Part shown: one piece after another, positions 52,749 through 60,619 of the stretch | Position numbering within the stretch: the stretch's first letter is position 1 | Layout of the letters: each line of letters begins with the position of its first letter | Assembly: GCA_017477325.1 (NCBI GenBank) | Contig: JAFUWV010000002.1 | Location: 248,001 to 312,000, forward strand | Source: Paludibacteraceae bacterium | GTDB lineage: Bacteria > Bacteroidota > Bacteroidia > Bacteroidales > Paludibacteraceae | Direction: 5' to 3' | DNA length: 64,000 nt | Notes under the pieces: model-generated | What the model was told of the DNA's origin: nothing | The model's input: only the letters and a program-made list of their open reading frames with translations | Database searches by the model: none | Translations under genes and position numbers: made by a program

Positions 52749-54011
52749 TCAGCTTTTGACAATCAGTTTGATGGTTTTTATGCGTCTCTTGTCGAGCGCC
52801 ACCACTTCAAACTCGTATTTGCCGTACTTGACTGTCTCGCCCCGCTTTGGGAAGTCGCCTTTGAGCTCGAGCACCAGTCCGGCGAGTGTCTCGGCTTCGC
52901 CTGCCACCCGCTCGAACTCGGTCTCAGGTATGTCGAGCACCTTGTAGAAGTCGTTCAGGAGTATCTTGCCCTCAAAGAGGTAGGTGTTTTCGTTGAGGCG
53001 TGTGTATTGCTTCTCTTCGTCGTCGTACTCGTCGCTTATCTCACCCACTATCTCTTCCAGTATATCTTCCAGGGTGATAAGTCCGGACGTGCCGCCGTAC
53101 TCGTCCACCACGATGGCGAGGTGAATCTTGTTCTGCTGGAACTCCTGTAGCAGGTCGTCAAGATGTTTGCTCTCGGGCACGAAATAAGCGGGCCGGATGA
53201 GTGTCTGCCAGCGGAAGTTCTGCGGTTTGTCGAGGTGTGGGAGCAGGTCTTTGGAATAGACGACACCCTTGATAGTGTCGGAGGTGCCTGCTATGACGGG
53301 TATACGTGAGTAGCCGGAGGAGATGATGACGCTGAGCAGTTGCTTGAAGTTGGCTTTGATGTCCACATCCACTATGTCGAGACGTGAATGCATGACGTCG
53401 GAGACGCAGCGGTTGCCGAACTTGGTGATACCCTCAAGTATGCCTTTCTCTTCTTCGGTGGCGATATCGGTCAGCTCGACGGCTTGCGAGAGTTCGTCCA
53501 TGGAGAGGTTGGAGTGGGAATATTTCTCCATGCGTCGCTCCACGATGGATGTGGACTTGACCAGCAAAAAGGACAGCGGTGCAAACACTTTGCTGAGTAT
53601 GCGTATGCCTCCTGCCGTCAGTTTGGCCATCTTCACCGGCTCGACCGAGGCGTACACTTTAGGCGTTATCTCGCCAAAGAGGAGTAGCAGGAAGGTGATG
53701 AGCACCGTCTCGATGAGGAAGACCCAGACAGGGGCTATATGGTCGGGTATGGCGGCGGCGGTGGCGTATGCGAAGAGGAGGGTGATGATGATATTGACGA
53801 AGTTGTTGCCGATGAGGATGGTAGCCAGCAGTCGTTGCGGTTTCTTCAGCAGGTCGAGCACCATGCGGTCGCGCTTGGTGTCGCTCTTCTGGAGTTCGTC
53901 AATCTGTGTGGGTGTAAGGGAGAAAAAAGCGGTCTCCGACATACTCATGTATGCCGAGACAAAAAGTAAAAGTATTCCTGCCGCGAGGGCAATCCATGCT
54001 GCTATAGTCAC
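52749..54011 (-). CDS. gldE: GldE-like CNNM/CBS-domain transporter
   Basis: 420 residues. N-terminal membrane domain (DUF21/CNNM, residues 1-200; MSMSETAFFSLTPTQIDEL, GNNFVNIIITLLFAY, FGEITPKVYA). Then two CBS domains (~215-340; MHSRLDIVDVDIK, GGTSGLITLEDILEEIVGEI) and a C-terminal CorC/HlyC transporter-associated domain (~350-418). Homologues are linked to Mg2+ transport; in gliding Bacteroidetes GldE partners GldD. The two genes are 52 bp apart and co-directional. Confidence 0.9.
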   Translation of the reverse strand: MTIAAWIALAAGILLLFVSAYMSMSETAFFSLTPTQIDELQKSDTKRDRMVLDLLKKPQRLLATILIGNNFVNIIITLLFAYATAAAIPDHIAPVWVFLIETVLITFLLLLFGEITPKVYASVEPVKMAKLTAGGIRILSKVFAPLSFLLVKSTSIVERRMEKYSHSNLSMDELSQAVELTDIATEEEKGILEGITKFGNRCVSDVMHSRLDIVDVDIKANFKQLLSVIISSGYSRIPVIAGTSDTIKGVVYSKDLLPHLDKPQNFRWQTLIRPAYFVPESKHLDDLLQEFQQNKIHLAIVVDEYGGTSGLITLEDILEEIVGEISDEYDDEEKQYTRLNENTYLFEGKILLNDFYKVLDIPETEFERVAGEAETLAGLVLELKGDFPKRGETVKYGKYEFEVVALDKRRIKTIKLIVKS

Positions 54012-54012
54012 G

Positions 54013-54060
54013 ATGGTATATTTGTGAAGTTTGTTTAGTTTGTGAAGTTTGTTTAGTTTC
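54013..54060. repeat. AAGTTTG nonamers upstream of gldE
   Basis: Alternating GTGAAGTTT and GTTTAGTTT units, five in a row, immediately before the gldE start. Same family as near susD and mutL. Confidence 0.7.
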
Positions 54061-54159
54061 TTTGTTCTTATCTCGCTTTTGCTCGAACGATCTATTTATT
54101 GAGCGCTACGCTCTCACGATCGGCGGAGCCGTGGTAAAGTTTGTAGGTTTGTAGGTTGT

Positions 54160-54290
54160 CACCAGTAACCAGTCCCCAGTAACCAGTAACCATTACCCCG
54201 TCACCAGTAACCAGTCCCCAGTAACCAGTAACCAATATCCGCGGCACTATTGCGAGGCTCCCCGTCACCAGTAACCCGTAACCAGTAACC
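54160..54290. repeat. CAGTAAC heptamer array with higher-order repeat
   Basis: Heptamers (CACCAGT, AACCAGT, CCCCAGT) run from 54160 to 54235 and again from 54265 to 54290, split by a 30-bp unique stretch. A ~33-bp block is itself repeated 42 bp apart (54160 and 54202). Lies in the leader of gldE. Confidence 0.88.
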
Positions 54291-54304
54291 TATAATTACG
54301 CCTG

Positions 54305-54312
54305 CAAAGATA
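54305..54312 (-). promoter_or_regulatory. -7 element of the gldE transcript
   Basis: Minus-strand TATCTTTG. The -33 is weak (TTTC near 54328). It implies a ~285-nt leader made mostly of repeats. Confidence 0.5.
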
Positions 54313-54318
54313 CAACTT

Positions 54319-54350
54319 TTTGTTGAAACGGAAAAATTATACTACCTTTG
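54319..54350 (+). promoter_or_regulatory. dusB promoter
   Basis: TTTG (54319-54322), 20 bp, TACCTTTG (54343-54350). Leader ~90 nt, filled by CAAAC-type repeats. Confidence 0.72.
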
Positions 54351-54375
54351 CAGCATAAACTAATGCATAGTGCAT

Positions 54376-54448
54376 ACTTGTCAAACTTTACAAACTCTTC
54401 GAACATTACAAACTCTTCGAACTTTACAAACCTGTCAAACTTTCCAAC
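54376..54448. repeat. CAAACTTTA-type nonamers in the dusB leader
   Basis: About seven units on the plus strand (CAAACTTTA, CAAACTCTT, CGAACATTA, CGAACTTTA, CAAACCTGT). Reverse complement of the AAGTTTG family. Confidence 0.8.
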
Positions 54449-55405
54449 ATGTACCCTCTTTACCTGGCTCCGATGGAGGACGTTACCGACCCCGCTTTCC
54501 GTCTGTTGTGCAAGCAGTTCGGGGCAGACCGCGTCTATACCGAGTTCGTGAATGCGGACGCGCTGGTTCGCAGTGTGAACTCGACGATGCGCAAACTGAC
54601 CATCTCCGACGAAGAGCGTCCGGTGGCGATACAGATATACGGCCGTGAGCCGGATTCGATGGCTGAGGCGGCAAAGATAGTGGCAGAGGCACGACCCGAC
54701 TTTATCGACATCAACTTCGGCTGTCCGGTAAAGAAAGTGGCGGGCAAGGGTGCAGGTGCCGGTCTGCTCAGGGACGTGCCCAAGATGCTGAGTATCACGC
54801 GTGCCGTGGTGGATGCGGTGACTATACCGGTGACGGTGAAGACACGTCTCGGATGGAACGACGAGGAGAAGATAATCACAACCCTTGCCGAGCAGCTGCA
54901 AGACTGCGGTATTCAGGCGCTGACTATCCACGGCCGCACACGTGCGCAGATGTATTCGGGCGAGGCGGACTGGAGTCTGATAGGCGAAGTGAAGAATAAT
55001 CCGCGCATACATATACCCATTATAGGCAACGGCGATGTCACTACGCCTGAGCGGGCTAAGGAGTGCTTCGAGCGGTACGGTGTGGATGCGGTGATGATAG
55101 GCCGTGGCAGCTTCGGTCGTCCGTGGATCTTCCGTGAGATAAAGACATATCTGGAGACGGGTGAACGGTGGACGCCGCCGTCGATGAAGTGGCAGGTGGA
55201 GATACTGAAACAGCACGTGCTGCGCAGCATAGAGTGGATAGGCGACGAGAGGAAGGGGATAGTACATTCGAGGCGTCATTTCGCGGCTTCGCCGGTGTTC
55301 AAGTCGCTTCCCGACTTCCGTCCGACACGCATAGAGATGCTCCGTGCCGACACCCTCGCTGAGCTGTTCCGGATAATGGACGAGGCAGTGGAGAGGTACT
55401 CGTGA
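54449..55405 (+). CDS. dusB: tRNA-dihydrouridine synthase
   Basis: 318 residues. Dus family motifs: LAPMEDVTDPAFR, IQIYGREPDSMAEAA, DINFGCPVKKVAGKGAGAGLL (catalytic Cys in GCPVKK), VKTRLGW, TIHGRTRAQMYSGEADW, IIGNGDVTTPE and MIGRGSFGRPW. FMN-dependent reduction of uridine in tRNA. DusB is chosen over DusA/C from overall similarity. It has its own promoter. Confidence 0.93.
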   Translation: MYPLYLAPMEDVTDPAFRLLCKQFGADRVYTEFVNADALVRSVNSTMRKLTISDEERPVAIQIYGREPDSMAEAAKIVAEARPDFIDINFGCPVKKVAGKGAGAGLLRDVPKMLSITRAVVDAVTIPVTVKTRLGWNDEEKIITTLAEQLQDCGIQALTIHGRTRAQMYSGEADWSLIGEVKNNPRIHIPIIGNGDVTTPERAKECFERYGVDAVMIGRGSFGRPWIFREIKTYLETGERWTPPSMKWQVEILKQHVLRSIEWIGDERKGIVHSRRHFAASPVFKSLPDFRPTRIEMLRADTLAELFRIMDEAVERYS

Positions 55406-55407
55406 CG

Positions 55408-55566
55408 CTACTCTATCTTTCTCAAAATAAACGGCTTGCAGTATTCGTGAAAGGAGTTGACTATTCCTATTGCTAAGAACAAGAAAATTAAAAATCGTAA
55501 ATGTTGGAATAGGGGTTCCGTTTAACTCAACATCTTTGAATTTGAGATGTTCGCCGGCAAAAAGGA
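55408..55566 (-). pseudogene. Possible decayed C-terminus of a membrane protein
   Basis: The minus strand reads FAGEHLKFKDVELNGTPIP then TFTIFNFLVL; after one frameshift it continues LAIGIVNSFHEYCKPFILRKIE and a stop at 55408. The fluent sequence on both sides of the shift suggests a gene that has lost its frame. No family recognised; may be chance. Confidence 0.25.
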
Positions 55567-55758
55567 TTATTCATTACTATCACCGATGAATAATAGTATG
55601 ATAATGACCCAAAGCGGCGAAATGAAAAAGCACAATATTACCCATATAAGAGGATCTCTGTGTCTTTCTTCTGCCATTTGTGCAGGTATCTTTATATAGA
55701 AAAGGTAACTTATATAAAGTCCTATTATACCAAGTACTATCAGTAGTGCGGTATTCAT
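55567..55758 (-). CDS. Small membrane protein
   Basis: 63 residues. Two membrane helices (3-22 and 37-58) with a charged loop between (AQMAEERHRDPLI) and a PLWVIIILLFIGD end. It resembles short two-helix proteins of the superinfection-immunity/PLDc_N type in shape only; identity uncertain. Confidence 0.6.
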   Translation of the reverse strand: MNTALLIVLGIIGLYISYLFYIKIPAQMAEERHRDPLIWVILCFFISPLWVIIILLFIGDSNE

Positions 55759-55877
55759 TATGTGGCAAGTAGGTCAGTCATAGGTTTGATGACTTATAAA
55801 TAGCTTATTTTTGATAGAGCGTTCAGTAGGATATTAAAGAGTTGTTAGTCACAATATCACCTTCCGTGGTATTGCGT

Positions 55878-56270
55878 TTATTTGCTGTATATACTTACAA
55901 TCGGGACTGTTTTCTCTACTCCCATTCCCGATGTGTATTTATAAATACCTACTTGTCTGACAACGCAATCTTTAGGGACGTTTAGAATCTGATCATCATA
56001 ATAGTAGTCGTTAAGATTATTATGCAGTAAATACAATGTTCCTGAGTAATAACCCAGATTATCTTTGCCATGAGCAAGTGCTGAAGTGTTTTCTATTACT
56101 TGCATGACTTTAAATGATTTCTCATGGATGACAACTCCTGGTTTATCAAAGAAAGTTGCGCCCCATATACCTCCGTTATTTTCGGAATTGAGTCCTATGA
56201 CAAACAGTATTCCGAAGATCACAACCACTCCGGTTGCAACACCTATAAAGAAGACTAACCACTTAGGCAT
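55878..56270 (-). CDS. Membrane-anchored protein of unknown function
   Basis: 130 residues. One N-terminal membrane segment (WLVFFIGVATGVVVIFGILFVIGL), then a ~100-residue soluble domain facing outwards (GVVIHEKSFKVMQVIENTSALAH, YYSGTLYLLHN). No family recognised. AT-rich; 20 bp downstream of the 188-residue secreted protein gene and probably co-expressed. Confidence 0.65.
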   Translation of the reverse strand: MPKWLVFFIGVATGVVVIFGILFVIGLNSENNGGIWGATFFDKPGVVIHEKSFKVMQVIENTSALAHGKDNLGYYSGTLYLLHNNLNDYYYDDQILNVPKDCVVRQVGIYKYTSGMGVEKTVPIVSIYSK

Positions 56271-56290
56271 AATTGTAAAAGTTTAAGTTA

Positions 56291-56857
56291 TTATAATTCG
56301 TCAATTAATTCTTTATCGTTGATTTTAGAGCCTTCTTTGTCTTTATAACATAGAAGAACCATATTTCCCAACAAATTCATGTATGCCATTCTCAGCAATA
56401 CTTCTCCCTTATCTGTAGTGAATGATGTAGCATAAGTGAGTCTTTCCATCATTAATTCGTGAAGATAATGATCCTCCGTTGCATACTTGTTTGTTGTCTC
56501 TTCAACTACTGTTGTTGGTTCTCCATATTTCTGGGTTAACATCTCCTTAAGGGAAGTATATTGGTTTTTTATGATTTGCCATTGATCTCCACCATCATAT
56601 ATTACACATACACTATGGACAGTATGCGATATAGGTGTAGAATAAACTGCGACTTTCACGTCTTTACCGGTAAAAGTGCCGGAGAGCATGGCAGTGCTGC
56701 CATCATTACTAACGACTGTTAATCCTTTTGCTTTCAGTTGATTTACAAAATCTCTGATGTTTCCATTGATTTCGACACCTTTAAAGGTCATGTGTCCTTC
56801 GGCGAAAGCGCCTACTGTCAGCATCGCAATAGCGATGATGGATAAGAATCGTTTCAT
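56291..56857 (-). CDS. Secreted protein of unknown function
   Basis: 188 residues. Signal peptide 1-20 (GAFAEGH). The domain begins MTFKGVEINGNIRDFVNQLKAKG and contains LKEMLTQKYGEPTTVVEE, a pattern seen in a group of Bacteroides exported proteins. Function unknown. It lies 23 bp from the HNH gene upstream, so it is probably in the same unit. Confidence 0.7.
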   Translation of the reverse strand: MKRFLSIIAIAMLTVGAFAEGHMTFKGVEINGNIRDFVNQLKAKGLTVVSNDGSTAMLSGTFTGKDVKVAVYSTPISHTVHSVCVIYDGGDQWQIIKNQYTSLKEMLTQKYGEPTTVVEETTNKYATEDHYLHELMMERLTYATSFTTDKGEVLLRMAYMNLLGNMVLLCYKDKEGSKINDKELIDEL

Positions 56858-56879
56858 ATAATTAATTTTGGCTAAATGT

Positions 56880-58025
56880 TTAGCAATAATCGTCTATACA
56901 ATCTTCTCCAGTCCATTCTTTTCCTTGTTCTAGAGTAAAATATTTTCTGCCTCCTATCTCATCAAAATAAGTTCTACGACTTAAGTGTAAAAAGTGGTTG
57001 TTATAAATAACAATTTCTGATATTGCCCAAGGTTTCACTTGGTATTCTTGTGCATGAGTTAATACCCACAAATGTTTCTTGTCGTCTGACATGGCAAAAT
57101 CTATAACCGCAGACTCTCCATATCTATTACGACAAAATATTTTATCTATCTGGAGGTTGTTGAAATAGTCTTCAATGGGTGTGTCTGTGATCTCAGTTGG
57201 ACAACATAAAAACTCTGTTGGAGTATTCCAATTTCCCTGACTCGCTGTCGGAGTTGATGATTCTCTTAAAAAGAAATATTCTTGTTCTCCTTTAATATTT
57301 GTAATGAAATCTTTTGGTTTTCCTATATCTTCCGATATCACTCCAAACATCTCCATCTCTTTTTCTCTTCTGAACTTCTGAAACTCCTCTAACGTCATAT
57401 CATCTCTATAATTCGGATTAGGTTGAGTATTCCTCAAAACCACATTTCCGAAATTACTTTCAGGAGTAGTATTCGTGTCTCTATTGATAGGTTGCTCTGC
57501 CCATTTCTTTACATTCTCATATGCAGCACGCGCCTCTTCGCTACTTACCGTTCTCATCCAGTCGATATTAGGTCCAGGCTCGTAATCATGCAAGATTGAT
57601 GGATTCTCAAGAAATTTCTCGATACTTCCACACAAAAACACTATCTTTTTAAGAGTAGCAGGATTATTCAGAGTATTCTCAAGTTTTGTACACCAACGCA
57701 GATTAGAAGGTCTGTTGTTACATCTATTAGTATCAATGTGATCCACCACCATCTCCTCACCTGCTTTATCAGGAAAAAATGCGGTAGCTACTATTCGATG
57801 GACTCTTTCTCCGCAGAAATCCATATATCCAGTGTGATTGTTCTTCTTTCCAAAAGTCCATTTATTATCGCCAGGTCTCTTCCTTCCTCCTGGAATTGCA
57901 TGTCTCAATATAGCTCCATTATCCCTGGCAGAATAATGCTCCCCCTTGTAATCACACTCCATTATTTCCACGAAATCATCATCCGGAGTTATAGTTTGAG
58001 GTTGTGAATAAGTAAAATATTTCAT
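56880..58025 (-). CDS. HNH endonuclease-domain protein
   Basis: 381 residues. The HNH motif lies at about 80-117: RIVATAFFPDK, VVDHIDTNRCNNRPSNLRWCTKLEN (Asp95-His96, Asn104, Asn108). This is the phage- and intron-type HNH pattern. Residues 120-381 have no recognised domain (WAISEIVIYNNHFLHLSRR), so it is not a plain homing endonuclease, and it shares a 54-bp upstream element with the next gene. Possible role: nuclease in a defence or mobile unit. Confidence 0.78.
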   Translation of the reverse strand: MKYFTYSQPQTITPDDDFVEIMECDYKGEHYSARDNGAILRHAIPGGRKRPGDNKWTFGKKNNHTGYMDFCGERVHRIVATAFFPDKAGEEMVVDHIDTNRCNNRPSNLRWCTKLENTLNNPATLKKIVFLCGSIEKFLENPSILHDYEPGPNIDWMRTVSSEEARAAYENVKKWAEQPINRDTNTTPESNFGNVVLRNTQPNPNYRDDMTLEEFQKFRREKEMEMFGVISEDIGKPKDFITNIKGEQEYFFLRESSTPTASQGNWNTPTEFLCCPTEITDTPIEDYFNNLQIDKIFCRNRYGESAVIDFAMSDDKKHLWVLTHAQEYQVKPWAISEIVIYNNHFLHLSRRTYFDEIGGRKYFTLEQGKEWTGEDCIDDYC

Positions 58026-58039
58026 ATGGTTTTAGTTTA

Positions 58040-58093
58040 TTTAGTTTATATTTCAATCACCAGTTTCGTACCTATTCGGCACTCAAATGGTAC
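58040..58093. repeat. 54-bp upstream element, copy A
   Basis: Matches 58536-58589 at 47 of 54 positions. It begins 15 bp upstream of the HNH start codon and ends in a GGTAC half-palindrome. Confidence 0.85.
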
Positions 58094-58121
58094 TAAAATG
58101 GTACCGATCTGGGAATTAAAT

Positions 58122-58520
58122 CTATTTACATATTTCCCAATAGTTGACTTCGGGTGTTGCATGAAGTAACCATGTTTTACCAGTGTGAATATTAAGGAGG
58201 AATATTTTAAACACATTCTCACCCATATAGATTTGATAGTTGATCGTGTCGGGGATAGGATTTTCGTCTGACGAAGGACCATCAAATCTATTCATTAGTC
58301 TCCAGTGGTCTTGTTTGTATACATCAATGAACTCATATACCTTCCCTTCGTATTTATCCAATTTGAAAGTATACTTATAATCTATACCTTTTATATCTTG
58401 GTAATCATATTGAATTATCTCATATCGCCCTGACGATGTATTGGTAGCCAATGGGCTATTATCAGCATACACTGAAAACACAATCATCGCCACAATGAGG
58501 AGTGAAAATATTCGTTTCAT
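58122..58520 (-). CDS. Secreted protein of unknown function
   Basis: 132 residues from the ATG at 58520 (MKRIFSLLIVAMIVFSVYADN), which gives a signal peptide directly. A start 12 codons upstream is less likely. The mature part is beta-rich (YKYTFKLDKYEGKVYEFIDVYKQDHW). No family recognised. Preceded by copy B of a 54-bp element at the same distance as copy A from the HNH gene. Confidence 0.65.
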   Translation of the reverse strand: MKRIFSLLIVAMIVFSVYADNSPLATNTSSGRYEIIQYDYQDIKGIDYKYTFKLDKYEGKVYEFIDVYKQDHWRLMNRFDGPSSDENPIPDTINYQIYMGENVFKIFLLNIHTGKTWLLHATPEVNYWEICK

Positions 58521-58535
58521 AACGGTTTGAGTTGA

Positions 58536-58589
58536 TTTAGTTAATATTTCAATCACCTATTTTGTACATATTCGGTACTCAGATGGTAC
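58536..58589. repeat. 54-bp upstream element, copy B
   Basis: Partner of 58040-58093. It starts 16 bp upstream of the start codon at 58520, so its placement relative to the gene is kept. Confidence 0.85.
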
Positions 58590-58642
58590 CAATTGTTTTA
58601 AAAGATATGATGGCGTTCATTTCGTGGGGTAATATTTATTTC

Positions 58643-60610
58643 TTATAATTCACTCCAATGCTTACTGAATGCAATTTCAGAGGCATCATCAAGATATTCT
58701 TGTAAGAACTTGAACGGGAAAGGATATGTCATCATTTCATTCCATCTACCAAATCCACATCTTAACATATCCATAATCTCATAAATGTCCTTTTCTATAG
58801 CAGATTCATCCTCTTTGTGAAGAACGAAGATTCTTCGAGCTCTTGGCATCCTATCCATTTTTGTACTCTTCATAATCTGCATATTCTCACTGTTTGTACC
58901 TGATATATAAGAATAACCATCACTAGCATTGCCATCCAAGCCTTCTGTCTTCCATAGATGCAAACCTATATATCCTCTTAAATACTTATGCGATTCATTT
59001 TTTCTCTTAAACAACGATAATGGAGCACCTTCGTTTACAATATCATTATACGCATCATCTATAAGATTCACATCCAGCAAGGGTATTTCATCGGTATCAA
59101 TAATCAGATATACATTTCCATTTTTCCCAAGTGCCATATAATCTCTGGTTCCCTTGATCTTTTCAGGTTCATTGTAATTTAGGTACTTATCTGCAAATTG
59201 ATCAAAAGTCAATGGTATTTGTTCGCTATAAAAACCGAAATCTTTTATTTTGATATCACCTTTTGTGTCGGTTTTTAGTGAAGCACCTATAACACATCCA
59301 TCCTGAATCTTATATCTAAAAAACTCCCAATTGTTAATAATATTGGACAATTGCAAAGGCATCTTTCTATTAATCAAGCAGTCCTTTACTAATAATTCCA
59401 TTAATATTCTACGAGCTTCAGACACTGAAAAACTATCCTCTTTCTCATTGTCATGAAATATCTTATGTTGTAACGCGATGCTCGAATGCGCTAATCTATA
59501 TAATGATTTTGTATAATGTGTTTCTGGAATAACCTCTTCCTTAGGTTCACACAATTTGATCAACAAATCATCTGCATTTTGCTTCTTATGAAAGACAAGA
59601 GAACCTTGCATTATCTCCTGGAACTGCTTTTCCATTTGAGTAGTCAAGTCTTTGGCCTGTTTACCAAACGGATTCTCAATGAAGATAGATTTGCCCTTAA
59701 GATATTCCACTATAAAACTGAGCATGTCTTTGCTGGGTTTATACTCATCATAATAGAGCACATCAAAATCAACGAATCGTATAGTCAATAAATCTTTATA
59801 CTTTTTATTCACAGACTCTACAACCTGTGAAATAGCGAATAAACGTCCATGGGAATAATCTTCAGGGTTATATGGCCAATAAGGAACTATATTATGTTTG
59901 TCTGCAAATCTTTTCTTTTGAACAAAGAGTGTCTCAAGATTCAATTCTCGATCTCTCAGATTCTTCAATACTATAGGTTTTACTGCCAACCCAGACCACC
60001 ATTGGCCATCAATATCTTTGCTCACTTGAAATACGCATGTCTTATTCCTTCTTAGTTCTTCGATGCTTTTAGGGTTCGAAAATGAAGTAGTTTTCGCAGT
60101 AAGGTTCATGAATTCGTTTACTTCTATTTTCAAACACACCAACTCTTTTCGACTAGGAGGAACTAAGAAATTCTTATCATCACATAATAAGAGGACCCCA
60201 TTATTATACATCATCTTATCAGCCTTCAATTTCCCGAGAGAATTAATTACTAATGAGGCAATGATACGTTGTTGCAACTTATTTGTATAATCTGACAGAT
60301 CATCTATCCGAGAGCGCAGTTGATCATAACTTCTAAGACTCTTTATTACTTCATTTACTCCCTCACTTTTAACCATAATAAAGAATCTAATACAAGGGTG
60401 TTGTATATCAACCCATTTTGCTCTTATACCGCAAACAGATACAAAAGGGACATCAGATAGCTGCTCGTATGCCAAATTCTTATATTCCTTATCAAAGCTA
60501 TAATATGAGACAATAGCATATTCAGAGAAGAACTTCTCCTTGTCGTAAGTTACCTCTATTTTATTCGTCGTTAGAGGCCAAGTCTTAATATCTTCAATAC
60601 TCAATTTCAC
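58643..60610 (-). CDS. Large protein of unknown function, partner of the helicase
   Basis: 655 residues, no signal peptide or membrane segment. No domain recognised. N-terminus MKLSIEDIKTWPLTTNKIEVTY; middle DLLTIRFVDFDVLYYDEYKP and KSIFIENPFGKQAKDLTTQ; C-terminus PRARRIFVLHKEDE, then a Phe-rich end (TYPFPFKFLQEYLDD). It starts 9 bp past the helicase stop, so the two form an operon. The size, lack of export signal, AT-rich composition and helicase partner suggest a defence effector or sensor. A distant relation to the MID/PIWI part of pPIWI-RE systems, which also pair with a helicase and nuclease, is possible but I cannot show it. Confidence 0.8.
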   Translation of the reverse strand: MKLSIEDIKTWPLTTNKIEVTYDKEKFFSEYAIVSYYSFDKEYKNLAYEQLSDVPFVSVCGIRAKWVDIQHPCIRFFIMVKSEGVNEVIKSLRSYDQLRSRIDDLSDYTNKLQQRIIASLVINSLGKLKADKMMYNNGVLLLCDDKNFLVPPSRKELVCLKIEVNEFMNLTAKTTSFSNPKSIEELRRNKTCVFQVSKDIDGQWWSGLAVKPIVLKNLRDRELNLETLFVQKKRFADKHNIVPYWPYNPEDYSHGRLFAISQVVESVNKKYKDLLTIRFVDFDVLYYDEYKPSKDMLSFIVEYLKGKSIFIENPFGKQAKDLTTQMEKQFQEIMQGSLVFHKKQNADDLLIKLCEPKEEVIPETHYTKSLYRLAHSSIALQHKIFHDNEKEDSFSVSEARRILMELLVKDCLINRKMPLQLSNIINNWEFFRYKIQDGCVIGASLKTDTKGDIKIKDFGFYSEQIPLTFDQFADKYLNYNEPEKIKGTRDYMALGKNGNVYLIIDTDEIPLLDVNLIDDAYNDIVNEGAPLSLFKRKNESHKYLRGYIGLHLWKTEGLDGNASDGYSYISGTNSENMQIMKSTKMDRMPRARRIFVLHKEDESAIEKDIYEIMDMLRCGFGRWNEMMTYPFPFKFLQEYLDDASEIAFSKHWSEL

Positions 60611-60619
60611 TATTAAAAA

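Noticed and set aside
54160-54290. CRISPR-like repeats
   Set aside because: Period 7 without spacers; simple tandem repeat.
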